A stretch of 5,966 bases of DNA from Armatimonadetes bacterium RBG_19FT_COMBO_69_19 (GTDB lineage: Bacteria; Sysuimicrobiota; Sysuimicrobiia; Sysuimicrobiales; Kaftiobacteriaceae), in NCBI GenBank assembly GCA_001768125.1, contig MENB01000171.1:1-5966 (forward strand), given 5' to 3'. Each line of letters begins with the position of its first letter. The first letter of the stretch is position 1. This document shows positions 1-5,601 of this stretch, piece by piece. Below the pieces are notes generated by a model. That model was given only the letters and a program-made list of their open reading frames with translations, was not told the origin of the DNA and ran no database searches. A program made the translations under genes and the position numbers.

Positions 1-545
1 AGACCCTGGGCCTCCGCCCAGGCGCCATCGAGCGCAGCCTGCACGCGTTGCTTGCTCTGCGGGGTGGCGGCGGCGAGGCGGCGCAGCCACTGCTCGCCGT
101 ACAGCAGATGGTACTTCTCCTCGCGGCGCAGTGTCTTCGCGAGGTCGGCCAGGGACTCCACCGGTCCGCCGACCAGACCATCCAACCGGACGGCGTCGGC
201 GCGGTCATACAGGAACATGCGCATGATACTAAAGTCCCAGTCCCCGTTGGGCCGTTCCAGAAGCACGGCGTTACGGAACGCCTCAGGCGACCGCCCGTAG
301 GCCAGGTCATCGGGGGTGCCTCCGAGCAGATCGCCCGCCCTCTCATAGAACAGCAGGGCGTGTCCGATCTCCTCCTGGGCCACTGAGGACAGGGCCACGT
401 CGGACTCGATGTCGGGCGCGAAGCCGGTCCATTCGGAGTGCCGGTGCCCCAGGATGAGCTCGTCGTCGGCGAGGGCGAGGAGGTAGCCGGCGAGAGCGGC
501 GCGGAGGTCCTCGCGGCGACCGAGGGGGCTCTGCGCGAGGTTCAT
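1..545 (-). CDS. paaC: Phenylacetyl-CoA epoxidase subunit PaaC (3' end cut by window edge)
   Basis: Structural subunit that pairs with PaaA in the ring-1,2-phenylacetyl-CoA epoxidase, a cytoplasmic multicomponent monooxygenase. About 181 residues are visible from an ATG at 545; the family is usually about 250 residues, so roughly the last quarter lies outside. The ferritin-like helical fold shows in the Glu of LGHRHSEW (E38), the ExxH of AQEEIGH (E59, H62) and the ExxH of REEKYH (E143, H146). The PERPNGDWDF-like stretch around residues 97-105 (LLERPNGDWDF) matches the conserved VEQPNGNF region of E. coli PaaC. As I recall it, the E. coli protein has lost these metal-ligand positions, whereas this one keeps them. 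The gene starts 13 bp after paaB on the same strand, and only a weak GAAG-like ribosome site precedes it. No other in-frame start codon lies in the gap. The family call is secure; metal binding is inferred. Confidence 0.9.
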   Translation of the reverse strand, partial: MNLAQSPLGRREDLRAALAGYLLALADDELILGHRHSEWTGFAPDIESDVALSSVAQEEIGHALLFYERAGDLLGGTPDDLAYGRSPEAFRNAVLLERPNGDWDFSIMRMFLYDRADAVRLDGLVGGPVESLADLAKTLRREEKYHLLYGEQWLRRLAAATPQSKQRVQAALDGAWAEAQG

Positions 546-558
546 CGAGACTTCATCG

Positions 559-885
559 CTAATCGCGGCGCTTGGTGCGCATCACGCGCTCCTGCTCCCG
601 GTACGAACCTCCGAACCGGTAGCTCTTGTCGGTCGATGGCTCGAAGACATCCGCGTCGTCGTAGGCCGTGGCCGCGATGGCGCTCATGGGCACCACCCAG
701 AGGTTGACGCAGGGCTCGCGGCGGGCGAACTGCTCCTTCGCCAGGACGAGGGCCATCTCGGCATCGGTGGCGTGCACCTCGCCGACGTGCACGTGGGGAT
801 CGTTCTTCGTGTCCTGGCGGAAGACGGCGTAGATGTGCGACGCCTGCTGCTGCGTCATCCCTAGCAACTCCATCAAGGCGGGCAT
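559..885 (-). CDS. paaB: Phenylacetyl-CoA epoxidase subunit PaaB
   Basis: Small non-catalytic subunit that bridges PaaA-PaaC heterodimers in the phenylacetyl-CoA epoxidase complex. The 108-residue product contains the PaaB core: IYAVFRQ, HVHVGEVHATDAEMAL, ARREPCVNLWVVPMSAI and a C-terminal KSYRFGGSY segment. These align directly with YEVFVRG, RHVGSLHAADERMAL, CSIWVVKASEI and KVYRHPTFY in E. coli PaaB (about 95 residues). The start is uncertain. The ATG at 885 has a purine-rich AGGGGGG four bases upstream and lies 9 bp after the preceding DinB-like gene. The ATG at 858 (MTQQQASHIY) gives 99 residues, closer to family length, and has GGAG nine bases upstream. It is the fourth gene of the minus-strand operon that starts with paaA. 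In canonical clusters paaB follows paaA directly; here two DinB-like genes separate them. Confidence 0.93.
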   Translation of the reverse strand: MPALMELLGMTQQQASHIYAVFRQDTKNDPHVHVGEVHATDAEMALVLAKEQFARREPCVNLWVVPMSAIAATAYDDADVFEPSTDKSYRFGGSYREQERVMRTKRRD

Positions 886-894
886 GGATCCCCC

Positions 895-1407
895 CTACCC
901 TTTCTTCTTCTTGAACCAGGTCCAGCGCAGCAGATTGTAATCGATGCTCTGCAGCGGCACGCCGAGGGCGCGGAGCATCATCATGACCTGCGCGCGGTGG
1001 TGGACTTCGTGGAACAGGAGCTGGGTGACCACTCCCGCCGCCGTCGTGCGCAGACGGTGCGAGTACATTCTCCCCTCGACAGAGACGTGTTCGATGCGGC
1101 GGTCAGGATCGCCAGGGCGCGCGAGGACCTCGCGCGTGCGCCGTGCCTGATGCTCCCAGGCCTCCCGGAGCGCCGGAAACGGCGACGTGCGGATGGCCGC
1201 GAATGGCGACCGCCCGGCCTCGGGTTCGCCCGCGAGGATCCGCGCGTACCAGGACTCGCTGTCGAGCACGTGCACCAGCGTCGCCCGGATCGAGTGGCGC
1301 GCGAACGGGAATTCGCGCGTGTACTGCCGCTGACTCAGCCGGCTCACGCGGTTGAAGAGCTGCCCGCGCGTCTCGACCAGGTAGTCATACGCGTCGGCCG
1401 GGCGCAT
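895..1407 (-). CDS. DinB/YfiT-fold putative metalloenzyme, paralogue with full three-His site
   Basis: A 170-residue protein of the DinB superfamily, a four-helix bundle whose metal-dependent members include thiol S-transferases and maleylpyruvate isomerase-like enzymes; many have no known substrate. Visible features are the opening YDYLVETRGQLFNRV helix, the conserved REFPF segment, then TLVHVLDSESW carrying the first metal His (H46). The C-terminal FHEVHHRAQVM carries the HxxxH pair (H133, H137). H46, H133 and H137 are the expected three-His metal set. The tail ends in an unusual KKKK run. It starts 17 bp after its paralogue with no obvious ribosome-binding site, and an in-frame TAG three codons upstream rules out an earlier start, so translational coupling is likely. 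It lies inside the phenylacetyl-CoA epoxidase operon, suggesting work on pathway intermediates (inference). DinB here means the fold family, not DNA polymerase IV. Confidence 0.85.
   Translation of the reverse strand: MRPADAYDYLVETRGQLFNRVSRLSQRQYTREFPFARHSIRATLVHVLDSESWYARILAGEPEAGRSPFAAIRTSPFPALREAWEHQARRTREVLARPGDPDRRIEHVSVEGRMYSHRLRTTAAGVVTQLLFHEVHHRAQVMMMLRALGVPLQSIDYNLLRWTWFKKKKG
971..1002. repeat. Direct-repeat copy A within the tandem DinB-like genes
   Basis: This 32-bp stretch matches 1498-1529 at 30 of 32 positions, with the last 21 bases identical, at an offset of 527 bp. It encodes the start of the conserved metal-binding HHRAQVM helix region of the paralogue at 895-1407. It is best read as a remnant of gene duplication held by selection on the motif, not as a mobile element. 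Confidence 0.7.
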
Positions 1408-1424
1408 AGAAAGCTAGCCGGACA

Positions 1425-1961
1425 TCAGGCGGGGACTTCCCGGCGCTCGAACTTGAGGATGGAGTAGTCGAGGTTCTCCGCGGGAATGCCCAGCTGCCGG
1501 AGCATCGCCATGACCTGCGCGCGGTGGTGTACCTCGTGCAGCATCATCTGGATGGCGATACCGCCCGCGCTCGCGCGCATGATGACCGGACGCGTGGAGA
1601 CGACGCCGGCTGGCGGTCGCCATTCGACCATGCGGCTCCAATCGCGCTCCTCGCGGAGGATCCTCCGCGTGCGATCGGCCAGGTCACGCCAGGCGCCCTC
1701 CAGCGGAGCAAAGTCGGTCTTGTAGTACTTCATGAAGGGGTGCTCGGCCGACGGGGACTCTCCGATCAGACGCGTCCCGTACGACCACTCGGCGCGAGGG
1801 ATCTCCACGAGCGTGTCGCGGATCGTCTTCTTCCCGAAGGGGAACTCCTTCGTATACTGCTCGAGGGTTAGCGGCCGCACCCAGTCCAGCAGCTTCCGCC
1901 GCGCGTCCACCAGATACTCGTAGAACGCGATCGGGGTGAAGCCCTGCTCCGAACCCATCAT
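1425..1961 (-). CDS. DinB/YfiT-fold protein, paralogue with His-to-Glu change at the putative metal site
   Basis: A 178-residue second DinB-superfamily protein, clearly a tandem paralogue of the product of 895-1407. They share YLV..R..L, the REFPF/KEFPF motif, a gapless stretch through TLV, and HEVHHRAQVM..LR.LG at the C-terminus. Its HxxxH pair is intact (H142, H146). The position matching H46 of the paralogue is Glu (E53 in TLVEIPRAEW). The site would then be two His plus one Glu if it still binds metal; alternatively it is inactive or has a changed substrate. The ATG at 1961 overlaps the paaA stop in an ATGA arrangement, with a good GGAGGG ribosome site 4 bases upstream; a second ATG directly follows at 1958. 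This overlap ties its translation to paaA and argues for a job in phenylacetate catabolism. Substrate and thiol cofactor are unknown. Confidence 0.85.
   Translation of the reverse strand: MMGSEQGFTPIAFYEYLVDARRKLLDWVRPLTLEQYTKEFPFGKKTIRDTLVEIPRAEWSYGTRLIGESPSAEHPFMKYYKTDFAPLEGAWRDLADRTRRILREERDWSRMVEWRPPAGVVSTRPVIMRASAGGIAIQMMLHEVHHRAQVMAMLRQLGIPAENLDYSILKFERREVPA
1498..1529. repeat. Direct-repeat copy B within the tandem DinB-like genes
   Basis: This is the partner of 971-1002, in the same orientation, and encodes the same HHRAQVM region in the paralogue at 1425-1961. Outside this motif the two genes have diverged strongly at the DNA level, so the duplication is old. Confidence 0.7.
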
Positions 1962-2914
1962 GCCGCCCTCCCCCAGGCCGTCATGGCCTCGCGCACCCAG
2001 TGGTGGCGCTGCCAGTAGTCGTTCCGAAGCTGAAGGCGCGCCGCGGTCTTCGGCCCCTCGCCCCGGATCACGCGCTTGAACTCGTCCCAGTCCGGCTCAC
2101 TGTGATCGTAGCGCTGCTCGGCTTCGTTCCACTTCAGGTTCGGATCCGGCAGGCGGAGGCCGTAGTCGGTGATGAACGGCACGAACTGCCGCAGGAACTG
2201 CTGGCGCAGCTCGTCGTTCGTCTTCACCTTGATCCGCCAGCGCATCATCGTCTCGAGATGGGGTGAGGCCTGATCGCGCGGTCCGAAGAAGTGCATGATC
2301 GGCTGCCACCAGCGGTCCACCGCGTCCTGCAGCATGGCCCGCTGCGTCGGCGTGCCCTCGGCCAGCGCCCGGTATACGTCGATGCCGAGCCGGATGTGGA
2401 AGTCTTCCTCATAGCAGATGCGCTTGAGCACGCGGGCGTACGGCGCGTAGCTGCAGGAGCGCAGCGCGCCCTGGGTCTGCATCGCCGCGCCGTCCACGAA
2501 GACCTGGATCACCGGGACGTCGGCCCACGTGGGAACCGGATAGTGAAAGACGTTGTGGAACTTGCTCTTGCCGCTGAGCAGGTCCTCGAGCATCTGCGCG
2601 CGGGGTTTGCCGAGGTCTTCGGCGACGCGGTACAGGAGTTGCGCGTGCCCGACCTCGTCTTGCACCTTGGCGACGAGCGCCATCTTGCGCGCCAGCGTGG
2701 GGGCGCGGGGAATCCACTCGCGTTCGGGGAGCGCGCCCATCAGTTCGGAGTTGGCGTGCATCTGGATGAGGCGGAGGCACTCGAAGCGGTACTGCTGGGG
2801 CATCCACTCCCCCGCCTCGATGCGATCGCCCGCGGCGATCTTCGCCTCGAACGCGGCGAGTTTCTCGGGATCGTCCTGCTGCGGATGGTCCGGCACAGGC
2901 GAGGGCTGTGTCAT
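1958..2914 (-). CDS. paaA: Phenylacetyl-CoA epoxidase catalytic subunit PaaA
   Basis: Diiron oxygenase subunit that uses O2 to form the 1,2-epoxide of phenylacetyl-CoA, the first committed ring-attack step of aerobic phenylacetate degradation. The 318-residue product matches E. coli PaaA (about 309) end to end: EWMPQQYR, MHANSELMGALPE, WIPRAPTLARK, VQDEVGHAQLLY, WADVPVI, VDGAAM, SYAPYAR, YEEDFHIRLG, KTNDELRQ and WVREA. The diiron ligands are visible as E57, the first ExxH (E87, H90) and the second ExxH (E170, H173), with D141 near another ligand helix. I chose the ATG at 2914 (MTQPSP) because it has GGTGGAG three bases upstream. The reading frame is open back to an ATG at 2992, but that 26-residue extension has no family match and would contain the predicted promoter. 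It is the first gene of the operon, and its stop overlaps the next start by 4 bp. Confidence 0.96.
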   Translation of the reverse strand: MTQPSPVPDHPQQDDPEKLAAFEAKIAAGDRIEAGEWMPQQYRFECLRLIQMHANSELMGALPEREWIPRAPTLARKMALVAKVQDEVGHAQLLYRVAEDLGKPRAQMLEDLLSGKSKFHNVFHYPVPTWADVPVIQVFVDGAAMQTQGALRSCSYAPYARVLKRICYEEDFHIRLGIDVYRALAEGTPTQRAMLQDAVDRWWQPIMHFFGPRDQASPHLETMMRWRIKVKTNDELRQQFLRQFVPFITDYGLRLPDPNLKWNEAEQRYDHSEPDWDEFKRVIRGEGPKTAARLQLRNDYWQRHHWVREAMTAWGRAA

Positions 2915-2925
2915 ACGCTCCACCG

Positions 2926-2955
2926 ATTGTAGCCTCGGCGCGAAGACAGCGTCAA
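2926..2955 (-). promoter_or_regulatory. Predicted sigma70-type promoter for the paaA operon
   Basis: On the minus strand, TTGACG (2955-2950) is followed after 18 bp by TACAAT (2931-2926). These are one mismatch each from the TTGACA and TATAAT consensus, at an acceptable spacing and in otherwise G+C-rich DNA. Transcription would begin about 2918-2920, only about 5 bases before the paaA ATG at 2914. The GGTGGAG that looks like a ribosome site would then lie partly upstream of the transcript, so the mRNA could be effectively leaderless. No clear operator palindrome for a PaaX- or PaaR-type repressor is visible. Confidence 0.6.
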
Positions 2956-3000
2956 GCGCAGCGGAGGAGCACTGCGCCGGACGCGGAAGCACCGAATGCT

Positions 3001-3008
3001 GAGGGGGG
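3001..3008 (+). promoter_or_regulatory. Ribosome-binding site that sets the CNNM gene start
   Basis: GAGGGGGG lies five bases before the ATG at 3014 and favours that start over the in-frame ATG at 2996, which has no comparable site and would add MLRGDG before the first hydrophobic segment. I see no convincing plus-strand -35/-10 pair in the intergenic region for this gene. Confidence 0.55.
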
Positions 3009-3013
3009 ATGGT

Positions 3014-4306
3014 ATGTTACTCGGACTGCTCGCAGTTGCCGCGCTCGTCGCGGCGAACGGCCTGTTCGTGGCCGCGGAGTTCGCCATCGTCAAGGCCCGG
3101 CGGACCCGCGTCGCACGCATGGTGCGCGAGGGCCGCCGCTTCGCGGCGGTGGCGGAGCGCGCCGTCGCCAATCCGGAGCCGTACGTCGCGGCGACGCAGC
3201 TCGGCATCACCATGGCCAGCCTTGGCCTGGGATGGATCGGCGAGCCGGCCGTGGCCACCCTCATCGAGCCATGGCTGGGCGCGCTGCCGGCCCGGTGGGA
3301 GGCGGCCGCGCTGCACGCCATCGCGGGGACCCTGGCCTTCACGTTCATCACCGCGGCGCACATCATTTTCGGCGAGCTGGCGCCCAAGAGCATCGCCCTC
3401 TGGAACCCGGAGGCCACGGCCCTGGTCGCGGTCCCGCCGACGGACCTGTTTTACCGCGTCTTCCGCCCGTTCATCTGGCTCCTCAACGCGACGGCCAACG
3501 GGGCGCTGCACCTGTTCGGGCTGCGCGCCCCGACCGGCCGGCACGTCGCGTTGGCCCGCGACGAGCTCGTCATGCTGATCGGGGAGAGCCGCCGGGCCGG
3601 TGTCGTGGAGCATGGGGAAGAATCGCTGGTCCGGCGCGTGTTCCGGCTCACGGACCGCGTCGTCGGCGACATCATGGTGCACCGGACCGCCGTGGTGGGC
3701 GTCCCGCGCACGGCCACCGTCACGGACGCGGTCGCGGTCGTCCGGGAGCGGGGGTTCAGCCGCATCCCGGTCTTCAGGGACACCCCGGAAGAGATCGTGG
3801 GCGCGGTCCGGGCAAAGGATCTCCTGCTGGAGGTGGCCTCCGGCCGGGGGACGGCCCGACTGGACACGGTGATGCGGCCCGTCCTCTACGTCCCGGAGAC
3901 CAAGCCCGTCGTGGAACTGCTCGAGGAGATGCAGCACGGCCGCTCGCAACTGGCGGTCGTCCTTGAGGAGTACGGCAGCACCGCCGGCATCGTGACGATC
4001 GAGGACGTGCTGGAAGAGATCGTCGGCGAGATCCCGGGGGAATCGCGGCCCCAGCCAAAGCTCGTCTACCTCTCGCAGCCCGACCGCATCGTGGTCGACG
4101 CGACGATCGACCTGCCGGCGCTCAACGACATCTTCAGAATCGCCCTCGACACCGACCAGGCTACCACCCTCGGTGGCTTCATCTTCCACCACCTCGGGCG
4201 CATCCCGGAGGCGGGCGAGCGCTTCACCGCAGGCGAGCTGGCATTCACGGTGGAGAGCGTGATCGGCCGCCGGATCGGGCGGGTCGAGATCCGGAAGGTC
4301 GGTTAG
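3014..4306 (+). CDS. CNNM/CBS-domain membrane protein (CorC/HlyC-type, DUF21)
   Basis: A 430-residue inner-membrane protein of the family formerly annotated as hemolysin-like, related to eukaryotic CNNM and bacterial CorB/CorC/MpfA/YfjD-type proteins involved in divalent cation (Mg2+) export or tolerance. The domains run in order. A DUF21/CNNM membrane domain (about 1-190) starts [16 protein letters not shown], then [13 protein letters not shown], and includes the signature [11 protein letters not shown] (119-129). Two CBS domains follow: about 215-275 (DIMVHRT...[10 protein letters not shown]...[11 protein letters not shown]) and about 283-342 (ending in [26 protein letters not shown]). A CorC_HlyC transporter-associated domain covers about 350-428 ([17 protein letters not shown]). 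Length and order are normal for the family and nothing looks broken. It is transcribed divergently from paaA and convergently to the M28 peptidase, overlapping its stop codon by 4 bp, and has no evident functional link to either. The exact ion is not deducible. Confidence 0.93.
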   Translation: MLLGLLAVAALVAANGLFVAAEFAIVKARRTRVARMVREGRRFAAVAERAVANPEPYVAATQLGITMASLGLGWIGEPAVATLIEPWLGALPARWEAAALHAIAGTLAFTFITAAHIIFGELAPKSIALWNPEATALVAVPPTDLFYRVFRPFIWLLNATANGALHLFGLRAPTGRHVALARDELVMLIGESRRAGVVEHGEESLVRRVFRLTDRVVGDIMVHRTAVVGVPRTATVTDAVAVVRERGFSRIPVFRDTPEEIVGAVRAKDLLLEVASGRGTARLDTVMRPVLYVPETKPVVELLEEMQHGRSQLAVVLEEYGSTAGIVTIEDVLEEIVGEIPGESRPQPKLVYLSQPDRIVVDATIDLPALNDIFRIALDTDQATTLGGFIFHHLGRIPEAGERFTAGELAFTVESVIGRRIGRVEIRKVG

Positions 4307-5601
4307 CGCACGGGACCGGCGATCTCGAGGGCCAGCTGCGCGGCGAGCGTCGCCGCCTGCGCCATCAGGGCGGGGTCCACCCGCTCGAGGGTGTCGTTGG
4401 GCGTATGGATGACCGGGTCGTCGCCGGTGTGGATGAAGGCGGTCGGGACGCCGGCCGATTCGAACGAGGCGTGGTCGCTGCTACTGGACCCGCGCAGCTT
4501 GAAGCGCGTCACGCGCAGGCCCAGGCGGCGCGCCACCTGCTCGGCGAGCTCCACCAGCCGGTTGTCGTCGTTCGAGTTCCCCACCTGCAGCGGGCCGCGG
4601 CCGACCATGTCCATGTTGATCATGCCGACGATCGTGCCCGGAGGATTTTGCGCGTAGAAGCGGGATCCGTACAGGCCCAGCTCCTCGGCGCCGAAAGCCA
4701 CGAAGTGCAGCGTGCGCGCGGTGGGCGTCCGGGCCAGCAGTCTCGCCGCCTCCAGCGTCGCCGCGATGCCGGAGGCGTTGTCGTTCGCGCCCGGGCTCAC
4801 CGGCACCGAGTCGCGGTGGCCTCCGACGACAACCACTTCACCAGGCAGCGTTGCGCCGCGCTTCACGCCGATCACGTTGAAGGAGGTGCGCTGCTCGGAG
4901 ATCGTCCGCACGACCAGGCGCGCGCGCACCGGTCCCGTGCCGGCGCGCCGCAGGAGCGATTGGCCGTCATCGCGTGAGATCGCCACGGCGGGGATCCGCG
5001 AGGGGCCGGCCAGCGTGCCGACCGCCGGCGGCCCCGGCTGGTTGTTGTAGATCAGGACCGCGACGGCGCCGGCTGATGCGGCATTGGCCACTTTCTCGCT
5101 GAAGAAGATCTGGCCCCGCTCGACCAGGGCGATCTTGCCTTCCACCTGGCGTCCCCCGAAGTCTTCGCGGCGTCCCAGCCCGGCGGCGACGACCTCCGCC
5201 TCGATGCCGGCGTTGGGGGTCGACGTCGAGTAGAGCATGGTGAATGGGCTGATCCGCTCCGCCGCCGCGCCCAGGACGGTGAGTGCCGACGCCTGGACCT
5301 CCTCGAAGTAATGGAAGGGGAACGACTGCCGCTGCACCGTGTAGCCGAGCGCCTCGAACTCCCGGGCGACGTACTCGATCGCCCTCTGGTCGCCCGCCGA
5401 GCCCGCGGCCCGCGGACCGATCGACTGGCTGAGGGCCTTGAGATGCTCGAGGGTCGCCTCCGCCGAGCCCTGGGGGACCGCGGGCACCGCCGGCGCGGCC
5501 GGCGCGGAGAGCGTGGCCGGCGCCGCGAGCAGGGCGGCTGCCGCGGCCAGCAGCAGGACGACGACGGCCGCCCAGGCGGCCGGGGGATTGCGCCGCGTCA
5601 C
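4303..5601 (-). CDS. Secreted M28-family zinc aminopeptidase with PA domain
   Basis: A 432-residue exported metallopeptidase that would remove N-terminal residues from peptides outside the cytoplasm. An N-terminal signal sequence shows MTRRN followed by an Ala/Leu/Val-rich hydrophobic core (about 9-26) and an Ala/Pro-rich stretch with AxA-type cleavage sites. A protease-associated (PA) insert spans about 130-235 (VEGKIALVERGQIFFSEK, AGAVAVLIYNN). The co-catalytic zinc site of family M28 is complete: H262 (GGHRDSV), D274 (NDNASG), E306/E307 (general base and ligand in GAEELGLYGS), D331 (INMDMVGR) and H399 (HTPNDT). The start is a GTG at 5601 that overlaps the upstream TGA as GTGA, indicating translational coupling to the small gene before it. 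The ribosome site is weak (GGGGG about 8 bases upstream). The stop overlaps that of the convergent CNNM gene. Substrate preference cannot be read from sequence. Confidence 0.93.
   Translation of the reverse strand: MTRRNPPAAWAAVVVLLLAAAAALLAAPATLSAPAAPAVPAVPQGSAEATLEHLKALSQSIGPRAAGSAGDQRAIEYVAREFEALGYTVQRQSFPFHYFEEVQASALTVLGAAAERISPFTMLYSTSTPNAGIEAEVVAAGLGRREDFGGRQVEGKIALVERGQIFFSEKVANAASAGAVAVLIYNNQPGPPAVGTLAGPSRIPAVAISRDDGQSLLRRAGTGPVRARLVVRTISEQRTSFNVIGVKRGATLPGEVVVVGGHRDSVPVSPGANDNASGIAATLEAARLLARTPTARTLHFVAFGAEELGLYGSRFYAQNPPGTIVGMINMDMVGRGPLQVGNSNDDNRLVELAEQVARRLGLRVTRFKLRGSSSSDHASFESAGVPTAFIHTGDDPVIHTPNDTLERVDPALMAQAATLAAQLALEIAGPVR

Noticed and set aside
895..1961. DNA polymerase IV or an SOS-response role implied by the name DinB
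   Set aside because: These are small four-helix-bundle proteins with HxxxH metal motifs, from the unrelated Bacillus-type DinB/YfiT family, and no LexA-like box is visible.
2291..2932. A 213-codon plus-strand open frame antisense to paaA
   Set aside because: It mirrors the codon pattern of paaA, has no ribosome site or recognisable family, and paaA itself is unmistakable.
2915..2992. An N-terminal 26-residue extension of PaaA starting at an ATG at 2992
   Set aside because: It does not resemble PaaA N-termini, contains the predicted -35/-10 promoter, and the ATG at 2914 has its own GGTGGAG.
2996..3013. An earlier in-frame ATG for the CNNM gene at 2996
   Set aside because: It would place the strong GAGGGGGG site inside the coding region and add six residues before the standard first hydrophobic helix.
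3017..4192. A 391-codon open frame on the minus strand, and a 352-codon frame at 2908-3966 on the plus strand
   Set aside because: Both lie across the well-supported CNNM gene in other frames. Their translations are rich in Arg, Gly, Pro and Asp without any domain, as expected for shadow frames in high-G+C DNA.
5480..5545. G+C-rich palindromic repeats (GGCCGGCGC-type)
   Set aside because: They fall in the Ala/Pro-rich signal-peptide and linker coding region of the peptidase, so codon composition explains them. There is no U-tract or intergenic position to suggest a terminator.
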